In this document: positions 39,032 to 47,688 of the stretch, in pieces
Layout of the letters: each line of letters begins with the position of its first letter
Numbering within the stretch: position 1 is the first letter of the stretch
Source of the DNA: Candidatus Metaruminococcus caecorum
GTDB taxonomy: Bacteria > Bacillota > Clostridia > Oscillospirales > Ruminococcaceae
Length of the DNA stretch: 64,000 nucleotides
Reading direction: 5' to 3'
Assembly (NCBI GenBank): GCA_904420045.1
Contig: CAJFTY010000014.1
Location: 1-64,000 of the forward strand
Notes under the pieces: generated by a model
What the model was told of the DNA's origin: nothing
Database searches by the model: none
Seen by the model: the letters and a program-made list of their open reading frames with translations, nothing else
Made by a program: the position numbers and the translations under genes

Positions 39032-39077
39032 TTGTCCAGTCTCCTTTATGAAAAAATTGGTTTGCATTCTAAGAATT

Positions 39078-39107
39078 ATGATAATCCTTTCACACCCGGT
39101 TTGTCAA
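39078..39107 (-). promoter_or_regulatory. sigma-A promoter of the aldo/keto reductase gene
   Basis: Minus strand TTGACA (39102-39107), 18 bp, TATCAT (39078-39083). Confidence 0.65.
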
Positions 39108-39235
39108 TTGGGGAGGGATACCAGGCCACGAACAGGCAAAAGCGCATGCCCTCTTTGCAACAGGATTCCCCTTGTGTCCGGCAGTTTCAACAATTAACAA
39201 CAGGAAACCATCGGGGAATTGTGGAATATTGGGCG

Positions 39236-39264
39236 TTGAATTTTACCCGGATTTATACTACAAT
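39236..39264 (+). promoter_or_regulatory. sigma-A promoter of the purine operon
   Basis: TTGAAT (39236-39241), 17 bp, TACAAT (39259-39264). Transcription would start near 39271, giving a leader of about 250 nt before purE. Confidence 0.7.
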
Positions 39265-39326
39265 AAATATGTTTGATGCATTGCCGCTGTTGCGGCGATT
39301 CACATAGGGGGACGGAGGTGGCAGCG

Positions 39327-39494
39327 ATGGCGCTCTTTTGTAAGATGCTCGATCACGGCCGCTTTGTATCCGTCGGCTCCTGCGTACCCGCAGGGGTGTC
39401 TTGCCATAGTTGCCGGGTTCAATACGGCGCGGATCATCATAAGCATCTCTATAGCTGCGGTCAAAAGCCGCAGCTTCTTTATTTACCTGATTGA
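39327..39494 (+). CDS. possible leader ORF in the purE leader, 55 aa
   Basis: ATG 39327 is 8 nt after GGAGG (39314-39318). The peptide opens MALFCKMLDHGRF and is rich in Cys and His (VSCHSC, GADHHKH, YSCGQ). It runs straight through the intrinsic terminator, which is what a leader peptide in an attenuator would do, but base composition does not prove it is translated. No family recognised. It could be chance. Confidence 0.25.
   Translation: MALFCKMLDHGRFVSVGSCVPAGVSCHSCRVQYGADHHKHLYSCGQKPQLLYLPD
39453..39484 (+). terminator. intrinsic terminator inside the purE leader
   Basis: AGCTGCGG and CCGCAGCT arms around TCAAAAG, followed by TCTTTATTT. It precedes purE, so it must be bypassed for operon expression. 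Confidence 0.7.
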
Positions 39495-39523
39495 AGTTCA
39501 TCGGATAACTGGAGGTAACAACG

Positions 39524-40027
39524 ATGGAAAACAAGAAAAAAGTCGCGGTCATCATGGGCAGCGACAGCGACCTGCCCGTAGTCAAGGGCGCAATCAGCAA
39601 GCTTAAAGGCTTTGACATCCCGGTGGAGGTCCATGTGATGAGCGCCCACCGCACCCCCGAAGCCGCTTGTCAATTCGCTTCCGCCGCCAAACAAAACGGC
39701 TTCGGCGCGATTATCGCCGCGGCTGGCAAAGCCGCCCACCTGGCGGGCGTATTAGCCGCCCATACCACCCTGCCGGTCATCGGTATCCCGGTGAAGAGCT
39801 CCACCCTGGACGGGCTGGATGCACTGCTGGCCACCGTGCAGATGCCCTCCGGCATCCCGGTGGCCACCGTGGCCATCGACGGGGCGGCCAACGCCGGCAT
39901 CCTGGCCGCCCAGATCCTGGCGGTGTCGGATGAAGCTCTGGCGGACAAGCTGGCCCGGATGAAATCCGATATGGCCCGTGAAGTGCTGGAAAAAGACAAA
40001 GCGCTGGCGGCCAAGCTGGACGATTAG
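39524..40027 (+). CDS. purE: N5-carboxyaminoimidazole ribonucleotide mutase
   Basis: 167 residues, class I length. GSDSDLPVV near the start binds the substrate phosphate, and [13 protein letters not shown] carries the catalytic His. It moves the carboxyl group of N5-CAIR to give CAIR. Its usual partner PurK is not in this operon. AGGTAAC and a GGAGG-like site lie upstream. It is the first gene of the operon and follows the attenuator-like leader. Confidence 0.97.
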   Translation: MENKKKVAVIMGSDSDLPVVKGAISKLKGFDIPVEVHVMSAHRTPEAACQFASAAKQNGFGAIIAAAGKAAHLAGVLAAHTTLPVIGIPVKSSTLDGLDALLATVQMPSGIPVATVAIDGAANAGILAAQILAVSDEALADKLARMKSDMAREVLEKDKALAAKLDD

Positions 40028-40052
40028 CCCGTTTAAGGAGGAGGGGATCTCC

Positions 40053-40304
40053 GTGGAATGGATGTCTGTGCTCATCGTCGCATTTCTTTTGATTGCGGTT
40101 ATATTATGGGTTTTGTACCTGATCATCCGCGCCGGCGTGCGGGACGGCATGCTGCTGTATCGAGCTCAGATCAAAGACGCCCAAAAAGAGCAGGAACAAG
40201 CCAAGGAGCAGCACCAGGCGCTGTGCGGCAGCTGCGGCCAGTTGTATAGCGAAGAGCTGCCCGCCTGTCCTTACTGCCAGACGCCGAATGATATGGAAAC
40301 ATAA
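40053..40304 (+). CDS. small membrane protein with C-terminal zinc ribbon, in the pur operon
   Basis: 83 residues from GTG 40053 (an in-frame ATG at 40062 is possible); AAGGAGGAG is upstream. One membrane span ([19 protein letters not shown], about 7-26), then a charged coiled-coil-like stretch ([17 protein letters not shown]), then two CxxC pairs (CGSC and CPYC) that should bind one zinc. It sits 25 bp after purE and 44 bp before purC, so it is co-transcribed. No function is known to me. It might anchor purine enzymes to the membrane or be a regulator; both are guesses. Confidence 0.75.
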   Translation: MEWMSVLIVAFLLIAVILWVLYLIIRAGVRDGMLLYRAQIKDAQKEQEQAKEQHQALCGSCGQLYSEELPACPYCQTPNDMET

Positions 40305-40348
40305 GCCTTTTGGGAAAACGATTGGATACGATTTGGGAGGAAATCATC

Positions 40349-41059
40349 ATGAAAAAACTTGAACAGCTCTATGAGGGAAAAGCAAAAAAAGTGTTCGCCA
40401 CCGACGTGGACGGCGTGGTCATCGTGGACTACAAGGACGACGCCACTGCCTTTAACGGCGAGAAAAAAGGCACCATCCTGGGCAAAGGCGCCATCAACAA
40501 CCGCATGACCAACTACGTGTTCAAAATGCTGGAAAAAGAAGGCGTCCCCACCCATCTGGTGGAGGAATTAAGCGACCGGGAAACCGCAGTCAAAAAGGTC
40601 TCCATCGTTCCGTTGGAGGTCATCGTGCGCAACGTGGCCGCCGGCAGCTTTTCCAAGAGAATGGGCGTGGAGGAAGGCAAAGAACTGCTCTGCCCCATCC
40701 TGGAGTTCAGCTATAAAAACGACGACCTGGGCGACCCGTTCATCAACGACGACTACGCCCTGGCGCTGGGCCTCGCCACCCAGGAGGAAATCGACACCAT
40801 CAAGGCGTACACCCGCAAGGTCAACGAATTCCTGAAAAAATACTTTTTGACCGTGGGCATCAAGCTGATCGACTTTAAAATCGAGTTCGGCCGCCTGCCT
40901 GACGGCACCATCATCCTGGCGGACGAAATCTCCCCTGACACCTGCCGTTTGTGGGATGTGGAAACCAATGAAAAGCTGGACAAAGACCGTTTCCGCCGGA
41001 ACATGGGCGGCGAAGAACAAGCGTATCAGGAGGTTATGCGGCGCCTGCTGGGCGAATAA
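40349..41059 (+). CDS. purC: phosphoribosylaminoimidazole-succinocarboxamide synthase (SAICAR synthetase)
   Basis: 236 residues from ATG 40349 ([20 protein letters not shown]), with GGGAGG upstream. Typical motifs: YEGKAKKVF, the ATP region [22 protein letters not shown]-type [15 protein letters not shown], and [14 protein letters not shown] near the end. It joins CAIR and aspartate with ATP to give SAICAR, which PurB would then split. PurB is not in the window. Confidence 0.98.
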   Translation: MKKLEQLYEGKAKKVFATDVDGVVIVDYKDDATAFNGEKKGTILGKGAINNRMTNYVFKMLEKEGVPTHLVEELSDRETAVKKVSIVPLEVIVRNVAAGSFSKRMGVEEGKELLCPILEFSYKNDDLGDPFINDDYALALGLATQEEIDTIKAYTRKVNEFLKKYFLTVGIKLIDFKIEFGRLPDGTIILADEISPDTCRLWDVETNEKLDKDRFRRNMGGEEQAYQEVMRRLLGE

Positions 41060-41094
41060 CCCCCTTTTTTGAAAACAGGGAGGCTCCTTATTGT

Positions 41095-42525
41095 ATGTTT
41101 AATCAACTCCATGAAGAGTGCGGCGTGTTCGGTATCTACGAGAGCCGGAGGGAAAACGTGGCCCTGTCGGCCTATTACGCTCTGTACGCCTTGCAGCACC
41201 GGGGACAGGAAAGCTGCGGCATCGCCGTCAACGACGACGGCGTGTTCACCGCCCACCGGGATTTGGGCCTGGTTCCCGAGGTATTCACCCCCCAGGTGAT
41301 GGAAAAGCTGGGGCAGGGCAACATGGCAGTGGGCCATGTGCGGTATTCCACCACCGGGATGAAAAGCCGTACCAACGCCCAGCCTCTGGTGGTCCGCCAC
41401 GGAAAGGGGCCTCTGGCGGTAGCACACAACGGCAACCTGACCAACGCCCGGGAGCTGCGGGAAAAGTTTGAGCAAAACGGCGGCATCTTCCACACCACCA
41501 ACGACACGGAGGCCATTGCCTACGCCATCACCCAAAAGCGTCTGAAAACCGGCTCCATCGAGGAGGCGGTGGAACAGGCCATGGACGAGATCAAAGGGGC
41601 CTATTCCCTGGTGATCATGTCCCCCACCAAGCTGATCGCCGCCCGGGATCCGGTGGGCTTCCGCCCGCTGTGTATGGGGAAAACCCCGTCGGGCGCCGTT
41701 GTGTTCGCCTCGGAAACCTGCGCGCTGGACAGCCTGGGTGCTTCCTTTGTGCGGGATGTAAGGCCCGGAGAGATTGTGGTGGTGTCCGACCAGGGGGTCC
41801 GTTCCATCGAGACCCACTGCGGCGCCAAGGGGCGCCTGTGCGTATTTGAGTTTGTGTACTTCGCCCGGCCGGACAGCGTCATCGAAGGCGCAGGCGTCCA
41901 CCGCGCACGGCTGCGGGCAGGGGCGTACCTCGCCCTGGAGCATCCGGTGCAGGCCGATGTGGTGGTGGGCGTGCCCGACTCAGGGCTGGACGCCGCGCTG
42001 GGTTTTTCCCGGCAGTCGGGGATCCCCTACGGGGTGGGCTTTATCAAAAACCGGTATGTGGGGCGCACCTTCATCCAGCCCACCCAGGGTGAGCGTGAAA
42101 ACGCCGTACGCATCAAGCTCAACGCCTTAAAATCCACCGTTGCAGGCAAACGGGTGGTGCTGGTAGACGACTCCATCGTCCGGGGAACCACCAGCGCCCG
42201 GATCGTGAGCCTTTTGCGGGAGGCGGGGGCCACCGAAGTGCACCTGCGCATTTCCTCTCCGCCGTTTATAAGCCCCTGTTACTTCGGGACGGACATCGAC
42301 AGCAAGGACAACCTGATCGCCTGCCGCCTTTCGGTGGAGGAGATCGCCCGGGAAATCGGCGCGGACTCGCTGGGCTACCTGAGTGTGGAGCACGTCCGGC
42401 AGATCGCGGAAAACGCCGGCTGCGGCTTTTGCGACGGCTGCTTTACCGGACAGTACCCGGCCGCGACTCCAAAAACGGTGTCCAAAGACAAATTTGAGTA
42501 TAAAATCAGCGAACCCAAACATTAA
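41095..42525 (+). CDS. purF: amidophosphoribosyltransferase, catalytically complete copy
   Basis: 476 residues. The N-terminal nucleophile cysteine follows a short propeptide (MFNQLHEE then Cys9-GVFGIY). Other glutaminase residues are present: GHVRYSTTG, AHNGNLTN and NDTEAIA. The phosphoribosyltransferase domain has FIQPTQGERENAVRIKLN (flexible loop) and VVLVDDSIVRGTTSARI (PRPP loop). Cys in RLCVFEFVYF, SPPFISPCYF and CGFCDGCFTG are candidates for the 4Fe-4S ligands of the Bacillus-type enzyme. It makes 5-phosphoribosylamine, the first committed step. Confidence 0.97.
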   Translation: MFNQLHEECGVFGIYESRRENVALSAYYALYALQHRGQESCGIAVNDDGVFTAHRDLGLVPEVFTPQVMEKLGQGNMAVGHVRYSTTGMKSRTNAQPLVVRHGKGPLAVAHNGNLTNARELREKFEQNGGIFHTTNDTEAIAYAITQKRLKTGSIEEAVEQAMDEIKGAYSLVIMSPTKLIAARDPVGFRPLCMGKTPSGAVVFASETCALDSLGASFVRDVRPGEIVVVSDQGVRSIETHCGAKGRLCVFEFVYFARPDSVIEGAGVHRARLRAGAYLALEHPVQADVVVGVPDSGLDAALGFSRQSGIPYGVGFIKNRYVGRTFIQPTQGERENAVRIKLNALKSTVAGKRVVLVDDSIVRGTTSARIVSLLREAGATEVHLRISSPPFISPCYFGTDIDSKDNLIACRLSVEEIAREIGADSLGYLSVEHVRQIAENAGCGFCDGCFTGQYPAATPKTVSKDKFEYKISEPKH

Positions 42526-42557
42526 TTGAACCAAATGGCCCCGAGGGCCGGAAAGGC

Positions 42558-43973
42558 ATGGAAACGACTATGGGCGGATTATTTGGAGTAACAGCCAAAT
42601 ATGATTGTATAACAGACCTTTTCTTCGGCGTGGACTATCACTCCCATCTGGGAACCCGCCGGGGCGGGCTGGCGGTTTACAGCGACAAGGGCTTTGAACG
42701 CGCCATCCACAACATTGAAAACTCCCCCTTTCGCACCAAGTTTGAGCGGGATATCGAGGATATGCACGGCCCCATGGGCATCGGCTGCATCAGTGACACC
42801 GAACCACAGCCGCTGATTATCCGCTCCCACCTGGGCAACTACGCCATCACCACGGTGGGCCGGATCAACAATCTGGAGGAGCTGGTGGAGCAGGCGTTCC
42901 AAAACGGCAGCTCCCACTTTTTAGAGATGAGCGGCGGCCGGGTCAACGCCACCGAGCTGGTGGCCTGCCTGATTAACCAGAAGGACACCATGGTGGAGGG
43001 CATTCAGCACGCCCAGGATCTGATCGACGGCAGCATGACCATGCTGATCCTCACCAAGGAGGGAATGTACGCCGCCCGGGACAAGATGGGCCGCACCCCG
43101 CTGGTGATCGGCAAAAAGGACGGCGCTCTGTGCGTATCGTTTGAATCCTTCGCCTATTTGAACCTGGGTTACCGGGACGAGCATTACCTGGGCGCGGGGG
43201 AGATCGACTTTCTGACCCCCGACGGATATGAGGTGCTGGCAAAGCCCCGGGATAAGATGAAGATCTGCGCGTTCTTGTGGACCTATTTCGGCTATCCCAC
43301 CTCCTGCTACGAAGGTGTGAACGTGGAGCAGATGCGGTACGACTGCGGCCGGATCCTGGCGGAGCACGACCACACCGACGTGGATTTCGTGGCCGGAGTG
43401 CCCGATTCCGGGACCGCCCACGCCATCGGCTATGCCAACCAGTCGGGAATCCCCTTCGCCCGGCCGTTTATCAAGTACACCCCCACCTGGCCCCGGAGCT
43501 TTATGCCCCAGAACCAGTCCATCCGCAACCAGATCGCCCACATGAAGCTGATCCCCGTGGACACCCTGATCCGGGATAAAAAGCTTCTGTTCATCGACGA
43601 CTCGGTGGTGCGGGGCACCCAGATGCGGGAGACAGTGGAGTTTTTATACGAAAGCGGCGCCAAAGAGGTGCACATCCGCCCCGCATGCCCCCCTATTTTA
43701 TTCGGCTGCAAATATCTGAACTTCTCCCGCTCCACCTCGGATATGGACTTAATCAGCCGCCGGGTGATCCATGAGCTGGAGGGCGACGAGGGAATCAGGC
43801 ATCTGGACGAGTACTGCGACGCCAAATCCAAGCGGTATGAAAAAATGGTGGACGGCATCTGCCAAAAGATGAAGGTCACCTCGTTAAAATTCCAGACACT
43901 CAAGGGAATGCTGGACTCCATCGGCATCGACCCGGAAAAGGTCTGCACCTACTGCTGGACCGGAAAAGAATAA
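42558..43973 (+). CDS. PurF paralogue with degenerate glutaminase site
   Basis: 471 residues (or 467 from ATG 42570, MGGLFGVTA). It aligns with PurF over its whole length, but the nucleophile Cys is replaced: CGVFGI of PurF corresponds to GGLFGV here. RYSTTG is changed to GCISDTE, HNGNLTN to VGRINN and NDTE to NATE. The phosphoribosyltransferase PRPP loop is intact (LLFIDDSVVRGTQMRETV), and the four presumed iron-sulfur cysteines are kept (KICAFLW, FGCKYL, CTYC). It lies between purF and purM with a 32-bp gap. It may use ammonia, bind PRPP as a regulator or form a complex with PurF. Found in the genus neighbourhood as a second PurF annotation, function unproven. Confidence 0.85.
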   Translation: METTMGGLFGVTAKYDCITDLFFGVDYHSHLGTRRGGLAVYSDKGFERAIHNIENSPFRTKFERDIEDMHGPMGIGCISDTEPQPLIIRSHLGNYAITTVGRINNLEELVEQAFQNGSSHFLEMSGGRVNATELVACLINQKDTMVEGIQHAQDLIDGSMTMLILTKEGMYAARDKMGRTPLVIGKKDGALCVSFESFAYLNLGYRDEHYLGAGEIDFLTPDGYEVLAKPRDKMKICAFLWTYFGYPTSCYEGVNVEQMRYDCGRILAEHDHTDVDFVAGVPDSGTAHAIGYANQSGIPFARPFIKYTPTWPRSFMPQNQSIRNQIAHMKLIPVDTLIRDKKLLFIDDSVVRGTQMRETVEFLYESGAKEVHIRPACPPILFGCKYLNFSRSTSDMDLISRRVIHELEGDEGIRHLDEYCDAKSKRYEKMVDGICQKMKVTSLKFQTLKGMLDSIGIDPEKVCTYCWTGKE

Positions 43974-44000
43974 ACGCGTTAGACGGAAAGGGATAAGCAT

Positions 44001-45035
44001 ATGAAAAGCTTCAGCGATTCTTACAAAGCGGCGGGCGTGGACGTCACCGCCGGATACAAAGCCGTGGAACTGATGAAACAGCATGTGGCGCGCACCGTCA
44101 CCTCCGGAGTTCTGTCCGGGATCGGCGGCTTTGGCGGCCTGTTTGAGCTGGATATGACCGGTATTCAAAAGCCGGTGCTGGTGTCGGGCACCGACGGTGT
44201 GGGCACCAAACTGAAACTGGCGTTTTTAATGGACAAGCACGACACGGTGGGCATCGACTGCGTGGCTATGTGCGTCAACGACATCATCTGCTGCGGCGCA
44301 AAGCCCCAGTTTTTCCTGGACTATGTGGCGGTGGGCAAAAATGTGCCGGAAAAAGTGGCCCAGATTGTCTCCGGTGTGGCGGAGGGCTGCGTGCAGTCCG
44401 GCTGCGCCCTGATCGGCGGCGAGACCGCCGAAATGCCCGGCTTTTATCCGGTGGACGAATACGACCTGGCGGGCTTTTCCGTGGGCGTGGTGGATAAGGA
44501 TAAAATCTTAAAGCCCGACACCCAGATTCCCGGCGATGTGATGATCGGCATCGCTTCCTCCGGCGTGCACTCCAACGGGTTCTCCCTGGTGCGCAAGGTG
44601 TTCGACGTAAACGAACAGAACCTGAATACCTATTACGACGAACTGGGCGCCACTCTGGGCGAGACCCTGCTGACCCCCACCAAAATTTATGTGAAAGCCA
44701 TCCTCGCCCTGCTTGAGAAGGTCGCGGTCAAGAGCATTTCCCACATCACCGGCGGCGGATTTTATGAAAACATCCCCCGCAGCCTGCCCGACGGTATCAC
44801 CGCCAAAATCGACCGGAGCGCCGTCAAGGTGCTGCCCATCTTCAATTTGATCGCCAAGGTTGGGAACATTCCTGAACGGGATATGTTCAACACCTTTAAC
44901 ATGGGCGTGGGTATGTGCGTGGTGGTCGCTCCTGAGGACGCCGACGCCGCCGTGAAGGCCCTGCGCGCCGCCGGCGAGGACGCCTATGTCCTCGGAACGC
45001 TGGTACAGGGCGATCAGGGCGTTGTGATCGAATAA
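44001..45035 (+). CDS. purM: phosphoribosylformylglycinamidine cyclo-ligase (AIR synthetase)
   Basis: 344 residues, normal length. The opening [19 protein letters not shown], the dimer and ATP region [38 protein letters not shown] and [11 protein letters not shown] are typical, followed by the [18 protein letters not shown] and [13 protein letters not shown] motifs. It closes the imidazole ring of FGAM using ATP. It follows the PurF paralogue by 27 bp. Confidence 0.98.
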   Translation: MKSFSDSYKAAGVDVTAGYKAVELMKQHVARTVTSGVLSGIGGFGGLFELDMTGIQKPVLVSGTDGVGTKLKLAFLMDKHDTVGIDCVAMCVNDIICCGAKPQFFLDYVAVGKNVPEKVAQIVSGVAEGCVQSGCALIGGETAEMPGFYPVDEYDLAGFSVGVVDKDKILKPDTQIPGDVMIGIASSGVHSNGFSLVRKVFDVNEQNLNTYYDELGATLGETLLTPTKIYVKAILALLEKVAVKSISHITGGGFYENIPRSLPDGITAKIDRSAVKVLPIFNLIAKVGNIPERDMFNTFNMGVGMCVVVAPEDADAAVKALRAAGEDAYVLGTLVQGDQGVVIE

Positions 45036-45043
45036 GAGAAGGC

Positions 45044-45682
45044 ATGGGTGCAAATATGAAAAACATCGTTGTGCTGGTGTCGGGCGGGGGAACCAACCTG
45101 CAGGCCCTGATCGACGCCCAAACCCGCGGGGAGATCATAGGCGGGCGGATTGCCCAGGTGATCTCCTCGAACCCCGAGGCCTACGCCCTGACCCGGGCGG
45201 AACAGGCCGGGATTTCCACCGCTGTGGTGAACGTCAAGGACTTTTCCGACCGGAGGGAGTTTGACCGGCAGATCCTCGCCGCCCTGCGGGAGGCAAACGC
45301 CGACCTGATCGTCCTGGCGGGATTCCTATACATTCTGGGGAAAGAGCTGATCGCGGCCTATGAAAACCGGATCATCAACGTCCACCCCGCGCTGATCCCC
45401 AGCTTTTGCGGGGAGGGTTTTTACGGCCTGCGGGTGCACCAGGCGGCGCTCGACTACGGCGTGAAGCTCACCGGGGCCACTGTCCACTTTGTCAACGAAC
45501 AGGCGGACGCGGGAGCCATCATCCTGCAAAAGGCGGTGGAGATAAAAAACGGCGACACCCCCGAAGTTTTGCAGAAACGGGTGATGGAACAGGCCGAGTG
45601 GAACATCCTGCCCCGGGCGGTGTCCCTGTTTTGTCAGGATAAAATCATCATCAAAGACGGCAAGGCCGTCGTGCTGGAATAA
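45044..45682 (+). CDS. purN: phosphoribosylglycinamide formyltransferase
   Basis: 212 residues; the true start may be the inner ATG at 45056 (MKNIVVLVSGGGTNLQAL). The formyl-transfer site is seen as NVHPALIPSF (His and the neighbouring Asn), with HQAALDYGVKLTGATVHFVN and the Asp-bearing QADAGAIILQKAV further on. It uses 10-formyl-THF to formylate GAR. The gap to purM is only 8 bp. Confidence 0.97.
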   Translation: MGANMKNIVVLVSGGGTNLQALIDAQTRGEIIGGRIAQVISSNPEAYALTRAEQAGISTAVVNVKDFSDRREFDRQILAALREANADLIVLAGFLYILGKELIAAYENRIINVHPALIPSFCGEGFYGLRVHQAALDYGVKLTGATVHFVNEQADAGAIILQKAVEIKNGDTPEVLQKRVMEQAEWNILPRAVSLFCQDKIIIKDGKAVVLE

Positions 45683-45754
45683 ATCGGGCCGCCGCCCTGA
45701 ACAAGGCGTTTCGGGCGGCTTCCCGCTTCTCATCAGAAAGGATGGAAAAGGGTT

Positions 45755-46456
45755 ATGAAACTGCATAATTTGGCTAACGAGCTTTCGGAAAACGCTTATC
45801 CCGGCCGAGGGATCGTCATCGGCAAAAGCGGGGACGGCCGCCATATGGTCATCGCCTATTTCATCATGGGCCGCAGCGAAAACAGCCGCAACCGGGTGTT
45901 TGTCACCGACGGGGAAGGCATCAAAACCCAGGCCTTTGATCCCGCCAAGCTCACCGACCCGTCTCTGATTATCTACTCCCCCGTGCGGGTGCTGGATGGC
46001 AAAACCATCGTCACCAACGGCGACCAGACCGATACGGTCTACGATTTTCTGGCCCAGGGCAAAACCTTTGAGGACGCCCTGCGCACCCGGACCTTTGAGC
46101 CGGACGAGCCCAACTTCACCCCCCGGATCTCCGGCCTGGTGGAGGGCGGGAACTACAAGCTTTCCATCCTGAAAAGCGCGGGAGGGGATCCTTCCTCCGC
46201 CCAGCGGTTTTTCTTTGAGTACACCTCCCCTCTGGCGGGGCAGGGCCACTTTATCCACACCTACCGCTGCGACGGGAATCCCATCCCCTCCTTTGAGGGC
46301 GAGCCCACCCCTGTGGCGATCTCCGGCGACATCGACCAGTTTACCCAGACGGTGTGGAACAACTTGAACCCGGACAACAAGGTGTCACTGTTCACCCGGT
46401 TTATCGACCTTTCCACCGGCGAAACGGCCACCCGGATTCTCAATAAAAACGTTTGA
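45755..46456 (+). CDS. IMP cyclohydrolase of the archaeal PurO type
   Basis: 233 residues. The sequence (LSENAYPGRGIVIGKSGDGR, VIAYFIMGRSENSRNRVF, and IIYSPVRVLDGKTIVTNGDQ) matches the IMP_cyclohyd family first described in archaea and not the cyclohydrolase domain of bacterial PurH. It should close FAICAR to IMP, the last step of the pathway. It stands directly before the AICAR transformylase gene (19-bp gap), so the two separate proteins replace bifunctional PurH. Confidence 0.9.
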   Translation: MKLHNLANELSENAYPGRGIVIGKSGDGRHMVIAYFIMGRSENSRNRVFVTDGEGIKTQAFDPAKLTDPSLIIYSPVRVLDGKTIVTNGDQTDTVYDFLAQGKTFEDALRTRTFEPDEPNFTPRISGLVEGGNYKLSILKSAGGDPSSAQRFFFEYTSPLAGQGHFIHTYRCDGNPIPSFEGEPTPVAISGDIDQFTQTVWNNLNPDNKVSLFTRFIDLSTGETATRILNKNV

Positions 46457-46475
46457 TTTTGGAGGTAATGCGATC

Positions 46476-47654
46476 ATGGCAAACGAACTTGCGCTGAAAT
46501 ACGGCTGCAACCCCAACCAGAAGCCCTCCCGCATCTTTATGGAAAACGGCGGGGAGCTTCCCATCCAGGTTTTAAACGGAAAGCCCGGATACATCAACTT
46601 TATGGACGCTTTTAACAGCTGGCAGCTGGTCAAGGAGCTCAAGGCAGCCACCGGCATGCCCGCCGCGGCCTCCTTTAAGCACGTAAGCCCCGCGGGCGCG
46701 GCCATCGGCACGCCTTTGTCGGACACCCTGAAAAAAATCTACTTTGTGGACGATTTAGAGCTCTCCCCTCTGGCCTGCGCCTACGCCAAGGCCCGGGGCG
46801 CGGACCGGATGTCATCCTACGGGGACTTTATCGCCCTGTCGGACACCTGCGACGAGCAAACTGCCATCATGATCGCCCGGGAAGTCTCCGACGGCGTGAT
46901 CGCTCCCGGCTACACCGACAAGGCGCTGGAAATCCTCAAAGGCAAGCGCAAGGGAAGCTACAACATCGTGCAGATCGACCCGGACTACACCCCCGATCCC
47001 ATCGAGCGCCGGAACATCTACGGCGTCACTTTTGAGCAGGGCCGCAACGAGCTGGCGATCAACGCCGATCTGCTCAAAGAGCTGGTCACCGACAACAAGG
47101 AGATCCCCGAGTCCGCCAAGCAGGATCTGATCCTGTCCCTGATCACCTTAAAATACACCCAGTCCAACTCGGTGTGCTACGCCAAGGACGGCCAGGCCAT
47201 CGGCATCGGCGCCGGGCAGCAGTCCCGCATCCACTGCACCCGGCTGGCGGGCAACAAGGCGGACATCTGGTTTTTGCGCCAGCATCCCAAGGTTTTAAAC
47301 CTCCCCTTTGTGGAGAACATCCGCCGGCCCGACCGGGACAACACCATCGACGTGTACATCTCGGACGACTATATGGACGTACTAGCCGACGGGGTGTGGG
47401 AGCAGTTCTTCACTGAAAAGCCAGAGCCCCTGACCCGGGAGGAAAAACGCGCGTGGCTTGACACCTTAACCGGCGTTTCCCTGGGGTCCGACGCGTTCTT
47501 CCCCTTCGGGGACAACATTGAACGCGCCCACCGCAGCGGCGTGTGCTACATCGCACAGCCCGGCGGCTCCATCCGGGACGACAATGTTATCGAAACCTGC
47601 AACAAGTACGGCATTGCCATGGCGTTTACGGGCATCCGCCTGTTCCATCATTAA
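46476..47654 (+). CDS. AICAR formyltransferase, stand-alone
   Basis: 392 residues, the size of the C-terminal transformylase domain of PurH alone. The first residues (MANELALKYGCNPNQKPS) match the start of that domain, so the cyclohydrolase half is not present. The catalytic Lys-His pair is in ASFKHVSPAGAAIG, and LKYTQSNSVCYAKDGQAIGIGAGQQSR and the C-terminal SDAFFPFGDNIERAHRSG are conserved. It formylates AICAR with 10-formyl-THF. It is coupled to the IMP cyclohydrolase gene just upstream. Confidence 0.93.
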   Translation: MANELALKYGCNPNQKPSRIFMENGGELPIQVLNGKPGYINFMDAFNSWQLVKELKAATGMPAAASFKHVSPAGAAIGTPLSDTLKKIYFVDDLELSPLACAYAKARGADRMSSYGDFIALSDTCDEQTAIMIAREVSDGVIAPGYTDKALEILKGKRKGSYNIVQIDPDYTPDPIERRNIYGVTFEQGRNELAINADLLKELVTDNKEIPESAKQDLILSLITLKYTQSNSVCYAKDGQAIGIGAGQQSRIHCTRLAGNKADIWFLRQHPKVLNLPFVENIRRPDRDNTIDVYISDDYMDVLADGVWEQFFTEKPEPLTREEKRAWLDTLTGVSLGSDAFFPFGDNIERAHRSGVCYIAQPGGSIRDDNVIETCNKYGIAMAFTGIRLFHH

Positions 47655-47688
47655 TTTTTGCCGGCGTTATGAAAGAGGGGATCAAGGA

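Larger units (their letters stand above)
39271..39523 (+). promoter_or_regulatory. structured purE leader with an intrinsic terminator, candidate attenuator or riboswitch
   Basis: The leader holds a GCCGC/GCGGC hairpin (about 39284-39298), a CCTGCGTACCCGCAGG hairpin (about 39379-39395) and, 40 nt before purE, an intrinsic terminator at 39453-39484. A terminator between promoter and first gene points to conditional premature termination. I compared it by eye with the purine, ZTP, PRPP/ykkC and T-box consensus elements and found none of their conserved cores. A 55-codon ORF lies across it (39327-39494). Regulation by purine supply is inference. Confidence 0.55.

Noticed and set aside
39271-39523. 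Known purine, ZTP or PRPP riboswitch before purE
   Set aside because: None of the conserved core sequences of these classes could be matched by eye; kept only as an unknown leader.
39253-39654. Minus-strand frame over the purE leader
   Set aside because: No ribosome site, overlaps the purE start and the leader structures; composition not protein-like.
41026-41943. Minus-strand frame opposite purF
   Set aside because: Antisense shadow of purF; His/Gly-rich composition and no ribosome site.
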